From: Acidobacteriota bacterium
Lineage (GTDB): Bacteria > Acidobacteriota > Polarisedimenticolia > JACPZX01
Reading direction: 5' to 3'
Length of the DNA: 64,000 nt
NCBI GenBank assembly: GCA_016195325.1
Contig: JACPZX010000078.1
Coordinates: forward strand, 1-64,000
Positions 26,056 to 35,686 of the stretch are shown here, piece after piece; position 1 is the first letter of the stretch, and each line of letters begins with the position of its first letter. A program made the translations under genes and the position numbers. The notes under the pieces were generated by a model. That model saw only the letters and a program-made list of their open reading frames with translations. It searched no databases and was not told where the DNA came from.

Positions 26056-27195
26056 ATGATTGATCGACCGTTCTGGACCGCCCGCATCGAAGACGCCTGG
26101 CGTGAGGCCCCCATCGCCTGGCTCTCGGGGGTGCGACGCTCCGGCAAGACGACTCTCGCGCGGGGCCTCGACGCCGGGCGAACCCTCTACCTCAACTGCG
26201 ACCTGCCGGCCGTGGAGGAGATGGTTCGCGATCCCGCCCTCTTCTACCGAAACTGCTCCGCGCCGGTCGTCGTCTTCGACGAGATCCATCAGCTGCGCGA
26301 CCCGAGCCGGGTCCTGAAAGTCGGGGCCGACATGTTCCCGCGGCTCAGGATTCTGGCGACCGGGTCCTCCACGCTCGCCGCCAGCAGGAAGTTCCGCGAC
26401 ACCCTTGCGGGCCGGAAACGGCAGGTGCACCTCGTGCCCGCGTTGTGGAGCGAGCTCTCCGCGTTCGGGGTGACGCTGCCAAGGCGCCTCTACCACGGAG
26501 GACTGCCGCAGGCGCTCCTCGCCGACGCCAAGGCGCCATCTCTTTACCGGGAGTGGATCGACTCGTTCTTCGCGAGGGACATCCAACGACTGTTCGCCTT
26601 CCGCGACGTCAACAGATTCACCGCCCTCTTCGAGTACGTCCTGCGCCAGAGCGGCGGGCAAATGGACAAGAGCCGTGCGGCGGCCGCCCTCGGCATCTCG
26701 CGGCCCACCGTCGAGAGCCATCTGCGTGCCCTCGAGATCACCCATGCCATCACGCTCGTCCGCCCCTTCCACGGAGGCGGCCAGAAGGAGCTGGTGAGGA
26801 TGCCCAAGGTCTACGGCTTCGACACCGGTTTCGTCAGCTTCGCGCGCGGCTGGGATCCGCTGCGCCCCGCGGAGCACGGCCTGCTGTGGGAGCACCTCGT
26901 GCTGGAGCATCTCCAGGCGCACTTCCCCGATCTGCCGGTTCGCTACTGGCGGAACAAGGCGGGTCGCGAGGTGGACTTCGTGATCGAGCGCCCGCGCGAC
27001 CGCGTGGACGCCGTCGAGTGCAAGTGGAGCGCCGCCGACTTCAACCATGCGTCCCTGGAGCTGTTCCGCTCCCACTATCCGAAGGGGCGGAACTATCTCG
27101 TCACCCCGCGCGACGGTCACGCCTACGCAAAGAAGTTCGGCGCGCTCCAGATGTCGGTGTGCAGCCCGGAGGAGATTGGCGCGGACGCGGCCTAG
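26056..27195 (+). CDS. AAA-type ATPase with DUF4143 C-terminal domain (second copy)
   Basis: 379 residues from ATG 26056, picked because the -10 box ends 8 bases before it; an in-frame ATG at 26026 would lie inside the promoter. Walker A is SGVRRSGKTTL, Walker B VVVFDEIHQL, sensor ATGSSTL. The winged-helix region contains ALGISRPTVESHL. A nuclease-like segment reads REVDFVIE...DAVECKW. The tail continues to YLVTPRDGHAYAKKFG. It is diverged from the first copy, so the two are not a recent duplicate. It converges on the PP2C gene with a 12-bp gap. Confidence 0.88.
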   Translation: MIDRPFWTARIEDAWREAPIAWLSGVRRSGKTTLARGLDAGRTLYLNCDLPAVEEMVRDPALFYRNCSAPVVVFDEIHQLRDPSRVLKVGADMFPRLRILATGSSTLAASRKFRDTLAGRKRQVHLVPALWSELSAFGVTLPRRLYHGGLPQALLADAKAPSLYREWIDSFFARDIQRLFAFRDVNRFTALFEYVLRQSGGQMDKSRAAAALGISRPTVESHLRALEITHAITLVRPFHGGGQKELVRMPKVYGFDTGFVSFARGWDPLRPAEHGLLWEHLVLEHLQAHFPDLPVRYWRNKAGREVDFVIERPRDRVDAVECKWSAADFNHASLELFRSHYPKGRNYLVTPRDGHAYAKKFGALQMSVCSPEEIGADAA

Positions 27196-27207
27196 TCCCG
27201 CCCGCCC

Positions 27208-28128
27208 TCAGGGCGTCTCGTACCGCGAGACGACCACCGTCACGTTGTCCGGGGCGCCGCGCTCGAGGGCGAGAGCGACCAGCGCGCGGCACGCCGCCTC
27301 GGCCGCGGCCGAGGAGCCCAGGATCGAGGCGATCTCCTCGTCCTTCACCACGCCGTGGAGCCCGTCGGAGCAGAGGAGGACCGCGTCCCCGATCTCGAGG
27401 GGGACCCGGTGCACGTCCACGTCGATGAGGGGAGCGCCCCCGCCGACGACGTTGGTGAGGACGTTGCGCAGCCGGTGGGTCGCGGCCTCCTCGCGCGTGA
27501 GGAGCCCCTCGTCCACGAGCGCCTGCACCCGCGTGTGATCGCGCGTGAGCTGGCGCAGCGAGCCATCGCGGCACAGGTAGGCGCGCGAGTCCCCCGCGTG
27601 CGCGAGAAAGAGATCGAGGCCGATGCTGTAGGTCAGCGTCATGGTCGTCCCCATCCCCTTCAACTTGGGATCGAGGCGCCCGCGCTCCGCGAGGAGCGAG
27701 TCGAGGCTCCGGTACCGGCTCGCGGCCCGGTCGAGGATCTTCTGGGCGCTGGCGTCGTCCACCTTCAGCACCCAGTCGGGGGTGTCGAACAGGAGGTGGA
27801 AGAAGAGGACGATCGCCGTGCGGCTCGCGACCTCGCCTCCGGCGTGCCCCCCCATCCCGTCGGCGACGACGGCGACGAGCCCGGTGTCCTCGAGGCGATC
27901 CGGAAGCTCTCCGGCGGGAAGGCTCGTCGCGACGGTCTGGGAGAATCTTCCGAGCCGCGCCATGTAGAAGTGATCCTGGTTGTCCGCGCGGAGCTTCCCC
28001 CGATCGGAGAGGCCGAAGGAATCGACGTGCACCGGAACGTGCGGGGGCTCGGGGGGCGCGGGCTCGCGGGCAGGCGGCGTCTCGCGGAGCGGCGGCGGTA
28101 CGGTGTCCAGCTCCTCCGGGTCGGGCAT
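27208..28128 (-). CDS. PP2C-family Ser/Thr protein phosphatase
   Basis: 306 residues. A Pro-rich N-terminal leader of about 35 residues precedes the catalytic domain. Metal motifs: RADNQDHFYM, VVADGMGGHAGGE, LAHAGDSRAYL, LLCSDGLHG and GAPDNVTVVV. It removes phosphate from Ser/Thr with two Mn or Mg ions. A likely counterpart is the Hanks-type kinase at 45026, although the two are not adjacent. The last 66 bases are duplicated at 24330-24395. Confidence 0.94.
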   Translation of the reverse strand: MPDPEELDTVPPPLRETPPAREPAPPEPPHVPVHVDSFGLSDRGKLRADNQDHFYMARLGRFSQTVATSLPAGELPDRLEDTGLVAVVADGMGGHAGGEVASRTAIVLFFHLLFDTPDWVLKVDDASAQKILDRAASRYRSLDSLLAERGRLDPKLKGMGTTMTLTYSIGLDLFLAHAGDSRAYLCRDGSLRQLTRDHTRVQALVDEGLLTREEAATHRLRNVLTNVVGGGAPLIDVDVHRVPLEIGDAVLLCSDGLHGVVKDEEIASILGSSAAAEAACRALVALALERGAPDNVTVVVSRYETP

Positions 28129-28209
28129 GGGGTCAGATTATCACGGAAGAATGCCGCAGAATGAGGAGTCTACGCCTCCGCTGACGCTCCGCGTACGGCT
28201 GGTGACCCC

Positions 28210-28551
28210 TCAGTCCCTCGCGCCGCGCGCCGAACGGGACTCGTCCATCAGCCGCTCGCACCGGGATCGCACCGCCGCGTCGTGGGTCCTGTCCCCCAGC
28301 GCGGAGATCTCCTTCTCGGCGCGCTCGAGATCGTGCATCGCCGCGTCGGCGTCGGCGGTCGCGTCCATCCCGGTCATCCCCGCGGAGTGACTCGCCCGCG
28401 AGATGGCGTCCTGCGCCGCATGGACCCGTGACTCGAGCGCGGCGATCTGCTGCTCGTCCGGCGAGAGATTCTTCGAGCCGGACGTCATCATGTTGTGGCC
28501 GACGACGACGGCCAGAGCCGCGACGACGACCAGAAGGAGCTTCTTCGGCAT
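28210..28551 (-). CDS. Small exported or membrane-anchored coiled-coil protein
   Basis: 113 residues. One N-terminal hydrophobic helix (MPKKLLLVVVAALAVVVGHN) acts as signal or anchor; the rest is charged and helical with heptad character (about 33-105) and two Cys-free segments. A GGAGG ribosome site precedes the ATG. No family recognised. It stands alone between the PP2C and methyltransferase genes. Confidence 0.65.
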   Translation of the reverse strand: MPKKLLLVVVAALAVVVGHNMMTSGSKNLSPDEQQIAALESRVHAAQDAISRASHSAGMTGMDATADADAAMHDLERAEKEISALGDRTHDAAVRSRCERLMDESRSARGARD

Positions 28552-28635
28552 CGATGCCTCCGCTCCCCACTCCCCCGTTCAGATGCCGGCGGAATATAGG
28601 GCCGGAAAACTCCCCGCGCGAGGGCCGCCGGCCGC

Positions 28636-29661
28636 CTACTTTCGCGAGATCACGACCGCGCTCGGCAGCGGGTCGAGGCGGCGCAGCTCGCTGCCGCCAA
28701 ATCCCGCCGCACGGAACATCCGATCGAGGTCGGCGAAGGTGTAGGCGTCCCCGCGGTCGGTGCCCACCAGCATCGTGAGGGCGAACCGTGCCGCCTGGGG
28801 GGGCGTGATCCGGTCGTCGTTCGGGACGAACTCGGCGGTGAAGACTCTTCCCCCCGGCGCGAGGGCGGCGTGAATCTTCCGGAGGAAGATCTCGCAGGTC
28901 GGCGGATCGAAGTGGTGCAGGAAGTTCGTGATGAGCGCCACGTCGTACCCGCTTCCGAGATCCACGTCGAAGGCGCTCCCCGCGATCGTCCGGTAGCGCC
29001 CCTCGACCCCGTGAGCGCGCGCGTTCTCCTTCGCCACCGCGAGAACGCCCGGCCAGTCGACGGCGACGACCTCCGCCCCCGGGTGCTTCACGGCGACGGT
29101 GATCCCGTAGATGCCGTGCCCGGCGGCGATGTCGAGGACCTTGAGCTTCCTCCCGGGCGCCGCCGGGACGAAGCCGGCGATGGCGTTCGCGACGGGAACC
29201 ATCATGGAGGCCATCGCCCTCGCGAACTCCACCCAGACAGGGTTCTCGACGGACATCGTCCCCCCCTCGGGCGCCACGGTCCCTCCCTTGCGGACCGCCG
29301 CCGCCACGTCCTCGAAGTTCGCGGTGATCCCCGGAGAGAGGAGGAACCCGAGCGTCCCCGCGAGACAGGCGGGAGATTTGCGGTCGAGGAACATCTTCGA
29401 GTCGTCCGTGAGTGCGTAGAGATCCGCCTGCTTGTTGAGGAACCCGAGCGTGACGAGATAGTCGCAGAGGATGCGCATCGCGCGCGCGTCGGCGTGGCAG
29501 GCCGCGGCCGCCTCGGCGGCGGTCATGGCCTCGTCGCCTATCGCGGTGAAGAGGTCGAGATCCATCGCTCCCTTCAGCGCGGCCGTCGTCTGGTAGGCGG
29601 TGATCGTGTCGAAGAAGAGCTGCGGCGAGGGGTGTGCTCCGGGCGCGGCGGGGTTCGGCAT
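28636..29661 (-). CDS. Class I SAM-dependent O-methyltransferase (plant/antibiotic O-MT-like)
   Basis: 341 residues. An N-terminal winged-helix dimerisation domain (about 15-100, LFFDTITAYQTTAALKGAMD) precedes a Rossmann domain with VLDIAAGHGIYGI (motif I), VVAVDWPGVL and ALITNFLHHFDP, with the catalytic-region His pair. LAPGGRVFTAEFVPND completes the fold. These are typical of methyltransferases acting on aromatic or polyketide hydroxyls, or on methanogen-type corrinoid substrates. GGAGG precedes the ATG; a TATAGT box lies about 45 bases upstream. The substrate is unknown. Confidence 0.88.
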   Translation of the reverse strand: MPNPAAPGAHPSPQLFFDTITAYQTTAALKGAMDLDLFTAIGDEAMTAAEAAAACHADARAMRILCDYLVTLGFLNKQADLYALTDDSKMFLDRKSPACLAGTLGFLLSPGITANFEDVAAAVRKGGTVAPEGGTMSVENPVWVEFARAMASMMVPVANAIAGFVPAAPGRKLKVLDIAAGHGIYGITVAVKHPGAEVVAVDWPGVLAVAKENARAHGVEGRYRTIAGSAFDVDLGSGYDVALITNFLHHFDPPTCEIFLRKIHAALAPGGRVFTAEFVPNDDRITPPQAARFALTMLVGTDRGDAYTFADLDRMFRAAGFGGSELRRLDPLPSAVVISRK

Positions 29662-29957
29662 GGAGGCCTCCGTGTTCGGGATGGGATGGAAGAGTGAGCG
29701 TCACTATAGCCGGTGCGCGGCGGGGAAAACTTCCCGCGCGCCGAGCAATAAACGACCCGAGGCCGGCGCGTCACGACCCGCCTCCGCTCTGTCGTCCGCC
29801 GCACGCGCGAGGGCACGCGCCTTGCTGAATCCCCTCCGCAAGGCGGCGCGGAGCACCAGCCCCGACGCGAAGGCGACCTGGCCATCTGGGGGGGCGCGCC
29901 TTCGCGGCTCCGCGCCGCAAGCTTCCGGAGGAGACGGAGGCTCGCCGGTGGGCCTCA

Positions 29958-31679
29958 CTACAGCGCGAAGATCGCGACCTCTCCGCTTTGAACTACCGGC
30001 GGGCCGAGGAGATCCACGAGCGCCTGGAACCGGCGCCTCCCTTCCTCTGTGCGCCACGGCGCGACGGGGTAGCTCCTCGAGAGCCGCCCCAGCTCGGCGT
30101 AGTTGATCAGAAGGTGCGTGAACCCCTGCCCCTTGAGCCACGCTCGCGTCGCAACGGCGTCGGGAAGAGTCTCGATCGGCTCGCGGAGGGGCGACACGTC
30201 GTGCTGCGACGGCGCCACGAAGGGCCTCGGGAAGCCGAACCCCCGCGCCTCGCCGATGAAGAGAACGCGGGAGGCGGGAGGGAGACGCACCGCCTCCGCG
30301 AACGCCGCGGCCGGGTTGTTGGTCACGGCTCCCCCCACGTCCGAGCCCGACTCCTCGAAGGCCATCGCGACGCCGCCCCAGCGGCTCATCTCGCGCGCCG
30401 TCGCGGCGAGCCCGAGCGCGAGCGACACCGCGAGCGCCGCGCCTCCGATCCATCTCCCCGCGCGCGTGCGCCCTGCCGAAGCGGCCGCCACAAGGAGAAT
30501 CGCGAGCGTCGGCTCGAGGAAGCGCGCCAGAACTCCGGTCGCGCCCCACGCCGTCGCCCCGGCGGCGGCGAGAAGGCACAGCCATGCCGGGCGTCGATCT
30601 CCCGGCGCGAACACGGCCAGGATCGCGGCGAGCGCGAGAGGGGCGGCGTACGCGGCGTGGGGGGCGAGGGCGGTGAGGACAGCGGTGACTCCCGTGAAGC
30701 TCTGCGCGTCGCGCCAGAGCGTCTCCATCCCTTCCCGGCGCCAGCCGATCGGGGCGAGCGGGTCGCCGAGGAGGACGAGGTTCTTCAGCCACCACGGCGC
30801 GCTCCCGCAGATCCACGCCGCAGCCGCGAGCGCGATCGGCCGCATCTTCCTCACGCGGGCGGCGAGGAGGACGAGGACGATCGCGCTCCACGCGATCCCC
30901 TGGAGTCGCGCGGCGCACGCGGCGCCGCAGAGAAGGCCGGCGAGGATCGCCGCCGTGCGCGCGGCGCGCGGCCCGAACTCCTTGCGCCAGATCACCATCG
31001 CGACGGCCGCGAGCACCGGCGCGAGGAGCCACCCCTCCGCCGCGGGAAGCCCCGGGACGAGCGCCACCGCGGGGAGGAGCGCGAGCCCGCTTCCCGCGAG
31101 CCACGCCGTCGCCCTCGGGGCGCCGAGGCGGCGCGCGAGCGACGCGGCGATCGCCCCCGCCGCGAGAGTGCTCGCGAGGTGCAGAAGGGCGGGGACGCCG
31201 GTGAGGTGAAGCGCGAGCGACGGCGCGCCGACGAGCTGCGCCAGCGGCGGGAAGGCGGCGAAGACGCTCTCGGGGTGCGGGGCGATCCTCCCCTCGCGAA
31301 GGGCCTGCCACGGCAGCCCGAGGTGGTAGACGAGCGCGTCGTAGAAGAAGGGAGGGGCGAGGGCCACCGGGATCAAGACGACCGAGGGGACGGCGACGGC
31401 GAGCGGCTCCCGGAACCGCCACCCGTTGCCGCGCCACTTCCCGCCGAGCGCGAGGAGGCCCGCGATCGCGGCGAGGACCGGCGCGCTGAACCACCCGGCG
31501 AGCCCGGCGGCGAGCGCGAGAACGGCGAGCCCCCATGCGCCGATCAGGAAGTCGATCGGGAGCTTCAGCGCAGGCGGAACCGGAAGTCGCGCGCGGCTCC
31601 GGACGCGCGCCCCGGCGGCGGTGAGGACGAGGGGACCGAGCGCTCCCACGACCGCCGTCGCGGCGAGCAGCAGCGTCAT
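29958..31679 (-). CDS. Multi-pass membrane protein, glycosyltransferase-39/PMT-like
   Basis: 573 residues from ATG 31679, which overlaps the stop of the hydrolase (ATGA). About 11-13 membrane helices, with a first large loop after helix 3 that reads FFYDALVYHLGLPWQ, placing an acidic residue where GT-C enzymes keep the catalytic Asp. A soluble C-terminal part of about 150 residues ends the protein. It probably transfers a polyprenyl-linked sugar to an exported acceptor. A longer upstream frame overlaps the hydrolase gene and is a shadow. Confidence 0.75.
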   Translation of the reverse strand: MTLLLAATAVVGALGPLVLTAAGARVRSRARLPVPPALKLPIDFLIGAWGLAVLALAAGLAGWFSAPVLAAIAGLLALGGKWRGNGWRFREPLAVAVPSVVLIPVALAPPFFYDALVYHLGLPWQALREGRIAPHPESVFAAFPPLAQLVGAPSLALHLTGVPALLHLASTLAAGAIAASLARRLGAPRATAWLAGSGLALLPAVALVPGLPAAEGWLLAPVLAAVAMVIWRKEFGPRAARTAAILAGLLCGAACAARLQGIAWSAIVLVLLAARVRKMRPIALAAAAWICGSAPWWLKNLVLLGDPLAPIGWRREGMETLWRDAQSFTGVTAVLTALAPHAAYAAPLALAAILAVFAPGDRRPAWLCLLAAAGATAWGATGVLARFLEPTLAILLVAAASAGRTRAGRWIGGAALAVSLALGLAATAREMSRWGGVAMAFEESGSDVGGAVTNNPAAAFAEAVRLPPASRVLFIGEARGFGFPRPFVAPSQHDVSPLREPIETLPDAVATRAWLKGQGFTHLLINYAELGRLSRSYPVAPWRTEEGRRRFQALVDLLGPPVVQSGEVAIFAL

Positions 31680-32464
31680 GGCTCGGCGAGGAATCCGGCG
31701 ACGAGGGAGTTGAACTCCGCCGCGCGCTCCACCTGCGGGAGATGGCCGCATCGCTCGATCACGGCGAGGCGCGAACCCGGGATCGCGTCGTGGAGCCGCT
31801 CGCCCAGCGAGAGCGGGGTGAGCCGATCCTCGCGACCCCAGACGATCAGCGTCGCCGCCCGGATCGAGGCGAGCTCGGATTCCCGCAGGGGCTGGTCCTG
31901 CTTGCGCCGATCGCGGAAGCGCCGGATCGTCGCGGCGTCCCCGTACGCCTCGTGGTTCTCGAAGGCGAGGCGCACGAGATCGTCGGTGACGAGGGCCGCG
32001 TCGTGAAAGAGCGAGAGGAGGAACTCGCGCATCCCGTCGATCGTCGGCGGCGTCGGATCGACCTCCCCCCACTCGGCCCCTTCATCGTGGCGAATGCCCC
32101 CCGACGCGACGAGCACGAGCCGGGCCACGCGCCCGGGCCACCTCAGGGCGAAGCGCATCGCGACCTCCCCGCCGAGCGAGTTGCCGACGAGCGACGCCCT
32201 GTCGATCCCGGTCTCGCGCAGGAATCCGGAGAGATGATCGACGAAGGTGGCCGACGTGTAGTCGAGGGGGGGCTTGTCGGATCGGCCGAAGCCTACCTGG
32301 TCCACCGCGACGACGCGGTGGCGCGCCGAGAGGGCGCGGAGGTTCGCGCTGAAGCTCAGGCGCGATCCGCCGAGGCCGTGGAGGAGGACGACCGCCTCCC
32401 CCGTCCCCGCCTCGACGTAGCGGATCGCGGAGCCGTGGACCCGCGCGACCTTCTCGGGAGGCAC
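31676..32464 (-). CDS. Alpha/beta-hydrolase
   Basis: 262 residues, cytoplasmic. VVLLHGLGGSRLSF forms the oxyanion loop, LVGNSLGGEVAM carries the nucleophile Ser, VWGREDRLTP the acid and ERCGHLPQVERA the His, so the triad is complete. It resembles the C-C bond hydrolase and esterase group (MhpC-like), with a cap domain around residues 125-190. It is translationally coupled to the downstream membrane glycosyltransferase-like gene and follows the M61 peptidase by 19 bp. Confidence 0.88.
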   Translation of the reverse strand: MPPEKVARVHGSAIRYVEAGTGEAVVLLHGLGGSRLSFSANLRALSARHRVVAVDQVGFGRSDKPPLDYTSATFVDHLSGFLRETGIDRASLVGNSLGGEVAMRFALRWPGRVARLVLVASGGIRHDEGAEWGEVDPTPPTIDGMREFLLSLFHDAALVTDDLVRLAFENHEAYGDAATIRRFRDRRKQDQPLRESELASIRAATLIVWGREDRLTPLSLGERLHDAIPGSRLAVIERCGHLPQVERAAEFNSLVAGFLAEP

Positions 32465-32483
32465 CGGGCCGGGGCCTGACGCG

Positions 32484-34379
32484 CTACTTCGACGCGCCCG
32501 CGGGACGCGCGGCGTGCGGCTTGATGATGTCGCCCAGCACGTCGGGCTTCCCCGGGATCGCCTCGAGGTGCGGGTAGCGCGCGCCGCCGTGGTAGTCGAT
32601 CGAGAAAGTCTTGAAGTACTCGCCGTTCTCGACGAGGAGATCCAGCGGCGACGTCGACGTCTTCGTCGCGGCCACCGCCTCCTTGACGACGTCCTTCGAG
32701 AACTTCCGGCCGTTCACCGCGACGATCTTCATCCCCGGCCCCATCCCCGCCGCGTACGCGGGAAGGCCGGGGACGACGTCGACGACGCTTCCGTCCCCCT
32801 TCTTGAGCGTCATCCCGAGGGAGTCGTCGAGGGCGACGATCTCGTCGAGCTTCTCGATCGCGCCGAGGCGCTCGGAGATCGCGTCGGTGTAGACCACGCG
32901 CCAGCCGGCCGCCTCGAGGCCGCCGAGCGGCGCCTTCAACCCCGTCGAGTCGAGCCGCGATCTGAGAAAGCCCTTCCAGTCGTAGGGGGTCACGTCGTTC
33001 AGCGTCGCGACCACGTCGTCGAAATTGTACGGCTTCACCGCCGGGGGGCCGCCCGCGGCGCCGTGGAACCTCTTGCAGAAGTCGTCCATCGACTTCGCCC
33101 CCTTCGTCCTCTCCCGGATGATCGTGTCGGCCTCCATCCAGATGAGGTCGCTTTCGTCGTAGAAGTCGACGCCCCGCCGCCACGTCGTCCAGGCGCCGCC
33201 GGTGCCGTAGAGAATCTGCGCGGCGACGGCGGTGTCGGCGAGGGGGCGCCACTGGCGCCCCGCGCGGTGATCGAGATCGGCGGCGACGATCGCGAGGCTG
33301 TCGCGGTACTGCTCGGGAGTGAGGAAGCCGCTCCGCGCCGTCAGGATGTGCCCGAGATACTGGGTGAGCCCCTCGTACACCCAGAGGAGATCGCCTTCCA
33401 TCGGCTGATCGAGGCTCCCCGGCTTGAGCCCCGCCGGCCGCCGGTACTTCCCGTTCCACGAGTGGACCATCTCGTGCGGGAGGAGGCCGGTGTGGATGAG
33501 GCGCGGCTCGTCGTCGAGAAAGGTGCGCTCGTGGACGCGATCGTCGCTCGACTCGTGGTGCTCAAGGCCGAAGTGCGCCACCTGATCGCTCAGCGTCAGG
33601 AGGAAGTTGTAGTGCCGGTAGTGGCGCGCGCCGAAGAGGGCCCCCGTCTCGGCGACGAGCCCCTTCGTCCCGGCCTTCCAGGTCTCGGGCATCTCGAGAT
33701 CGGCCTCGTCCTCGGCCGCGACGTCCAGCTCGTGGGCCGCCCCCAGATCGTCACCCAGCGGGTAGACGCGGAAGTGCGCTCCCATGAGGACGGGGGAGTC
33801 GATGAGCGAGGTCAACGGCACCGTCGGGAACTCGATCGTCCCCGCGGACTCCTTCCCGGCGCCGAGGGCCGTCGCGAACTTCCATCCCGAGGGGATGCGG
33901 AGCGACGCCGTATACGGGATCTCGTCCCCCTTCGCCCCTTCGGGGTACACGAGAAGCTGGTTCCAGCTCAGCAGGGCGAGCTGGGACGACGCGGAGGCCC
34001 CCGACGAGAAGCCCGACGTCGCGGCCGGGGAGAGGAAGTCGATCGCGACGTCGATCGACGCGACCCCCGCCGGCACGTCGAGGTGGAAGGCGTACATGTT
34101 GACCGAGTCGCGGCGCCACGCGATCTCCTTCCCGCCGGCCGAGATCTTCACCCCCGCCAGATCCGAGATCGGCCCCGTCGGTCCGTGCTCGCCGGGAAGC
34201 CACTTCGGGTAGAGGAGCGTCACGGGCCCTGCGGCCACGGGCACCGTCAGCCTCGCGTGGAAGATCTTCCGCGGCGCCTCGGACGCATCGACGAAAATTG
34301 AGACCGGCTGCGCGCCGGCCGCGGAGGTGGCGGCGACCAGGGCCGCGGCGACCGCGGCGGCACGGATTCGATCGATCAT
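32484..34379 (-). CDS. Secreted M61 glycyl-aminopeptidase-like peptidase with PDZ domain
   Basis: 631 residues with a signal peptide (about 1-23). The N-terminal beta domain (PKWLPGEHGPTGPISDLAG) and the thermolysin-like catalytic domain are typical of M61. GLLPHEMVHSWNGKYRRP gives HExxH near residue 303, and WVYEGLTQYLG the third zinc ligand Glu. A PDZ domain near the C-terminus (DVVPGLPAYAAGMGPGMKIV) should bind peptide ends. It cleaves N-terminal Gly or Ala in characterised relatives. The upstream in-frame extension is rejected because this start gives a clean signal peptide. Confidence 0.93.
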   Translation of the reverse strand: MIDRIRAAAVAAALVAATSAAGAQPVSIFVDASEAPRKIFHARLTVPVAAGPVTLLYPKWLPGEHGPTGPISDLAGVKISAGGKEIAWRRDSVNMYAFHLDVPAGVASIDVAIDFLSPAATSGFSSGASASSQLALLSWNQLLVYPEGAKGDEIPYTASLRIPSGWKFATALGAGKESAGTIEFPTVPLTSLIDSPVLMGAHFRVYPLGDDLGAAHELDVAAEDEADLEMPETWKAGTKGLVAETGALFGARHYRHYNFLLTLSDQVAHFGLEHHESSDDRVHERTFLDDEPRLIHTGLLPHEMVHSWNGKYRRPAGLKPGSLDQPMEGDLLWVYEGLTQYLGHILTARSGFLTPEQYRDSLAIVAADLDHRAGRQWRPLADTAVAAQILYGTGGAWTTWRRGVDFYDESDLIWMEADTIIRERTKGAKSMDDFCKRFHGAAGGPPAVKPYNFDDVVATLNDVTPYDWKGFLRSRLDSTGLKAPLGGLEAAGWRVVYTDAISERLGAIEKLDEIVALDDSLGMTLKKGDGSVVDVVPGLPAYAAGMGPGMKIVAVNGRKFSKDVVKEAVAATKTSTSPLDLLVENGEYFKTFSIDYHGGARYPHLEAIPGKPDVLGDIIKPHAARPAGASK

Positions 34380-34420
34380 CGTGTCTCCTGTGAAGGCGGC
34401 CCGGAGCGCGGAACCCTCGC

Positions 34421-35617
34421 TCAAGGCTTCGCGTCGGGATCGAAGAGCCGCCGGTACTCGTCGAGGGCGTACCGGTCGGTCATGCCGGCGATGTAGTCGC
34501 AGATGACGCGCTCCCTCCCGTCGCGCGCGATCCGCTCCTGGAAGGACTCGGGGAGGAGCCGCGGGTTGTCGATGTAGCGCTCGAAGAGGGCCTTCAGCAT
34601 CCGGCGCGACTTGTCCTTCATCCGCTCGATCTTGTGATGCCGGTAGAGCCGCTCGTGGAGGTAGCGCTTCAGTGCGGCGTTCCGCGCGGCCGCGCGCTCG
34701 GAAAGGCCGATGAGCCACGACGGGTGCGCGCGCACGTCGTCGAGCGACGCGACGCCGGCGGCCCGGATGCGCTGGCGCGACGTCTCGATGAGATCCGTCA
34801 CGAGGTAGTCGATCATCCCCGTGAGGGCGACCGCGACGATCTGCCGGTCGGCGGCCTTCGGGTATTCCTTCCGGGCGCGCGCCCACGGCTCGCCGAAGAG
34901 CGGGACGTCGGCGGCGAGGCGATCAGCCGGCAACAGCCCCGATCTCACGCCGTCGTCGACGTCGTGGTGGTTGTAGCCGATCTCGTCCACGAGGTCGATC
35001 ATCTGCGCCTCGAGCGGCGGGGCGATCGCGGCGCCGTACTCGGCGAACTCCGGCGCGAGCTTGAGATTGATCGGCCCGGAGTGCTTGGCGATCCCCTCGC
35101 GGACCTCGTACGTGAGGTTCAGCCCCGGCCACTCGGGGTAACGGTCCTCGAGCCACTCGACGATCCGGAGCGACTGGCGGTTGTGGTTGAACCCCCCGTG
35201 CTTGATCATCAGCGCGTGGAGGACCTCCTCGCCGAGGTGGCCGAAGGGGGTGTGGCCGAGATCGTGCGAAAGGGAGAGGGCCTCGCAGAGATCCTGGTTC
35301 ACTCCGAGCGCGCGGGCGACGGTGCGCGCGATCTGCGACACCTCGATGCTGTGCGTGAGGCGCGTCCGGAAGTGATCCCCCTCGTGATTGACGAAGACCT
35401 GCGTCTTGTACTCGAGCCGCCGGAAGGCGCGCGAGTGGATGATCCGATCGCGGTCGCGCTGGAAGGGGCCCCTGAAGGGGTGCTCTTTCTCGGGGTGGCG
35501 GCGCCCGCGCGTCGATTCCGCCCGCATCGCGTACGGCGCGAGGCGGTCGATCTCGGCGACGGCTGCGATCCTCGAGGGGTTGGGACGCGCGGCCTTCTTC
35601 TTCGGATGTACCATCAT
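34421..35617 (-). CDS. dGTPase-like deoxynucleotide triphosphohydrolase (HD domain)
   Basis: 398 residues. The HD metal site is RTRLTHSIEV, SLSHDLGHTPFGH (about residue 117) and DLVDEIGYNHHDVDDG. FRRLEYKTQVF near the N-terminus belongs to the same family. It hydrolyses dNTPs to nucleoside and triphosphate. Two ATG codons stand side by side at 35617 and 35614, with the -10 box TAGCTT ending 6 bases upstream, so the mRNA is probably leaderless. It is divergent from a Nudix hydrolase, so two nucleotide-sanitising genes share a 69-bp promoter. Confidence 0.93.
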   Translation of the reverse strand: MMVHPKKKAARPNPSRIAAVAEIDRLAPYAMRAESTRGRRHPEKEHPFRGPFQRDRDRIIHSRAFRRLEYKTQVFVNHEGDHFRTRLTHSIEVSQIARTVARALGVNQDLCEALSLSHDLGHTPFGHLGEEVLHALMIKHGGFNHNRQSLRIVEWLEDRYPEWPGLNLTYEVREGIAKHSGPINLKLAPEFAEYGAAIAPPLEAQMIDLVDEIGYNHHDVDDGVRSGLLPADRLAADVPLFGEPWARARKEYPKAADRQIVAVALTGMIDYLVTDLIETSRQRIRAAGVASLDDVRAHPSWLIGLSERAAARNAALKRYLHERLYRHHKIERMKDKSRRMLKALFERYIDNPRLLPESFQERIARDGRERVICDYIAGMTDRYALDEYRRLFDPDAKP

Positions 35618-35686
35618 GGGCGTAAGCTACAGGAAAGGCGCGGGGGGTTCAACGGCCGCCCCGCCCCCCACATCTATAATGGCCCG
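35618..35686. promoter_or_regulatory. Back-to-back leaderless promoters for dGTPase and Nudix genes
   Basis: Minus strand: TTGAAC (35652-35647), 17-base spacer, TAGCTT (35629-35624), 6 bases, ATG. Plus strand: a perfect TATAAT at 35675-35680, 6 bases, ATG at 35687; its -35 is unclear (TTCAAC is 21 bases upstream). There is no room for a ribosome site on either side. Confidence 0.65.

Noticed and set aside
23101-27273. Insertion sequence or transposon around the ATPase genes
   Set aside because: No transposase, terminal inverted repeats or target duplications found; the repeats are copies of resident gene tails.
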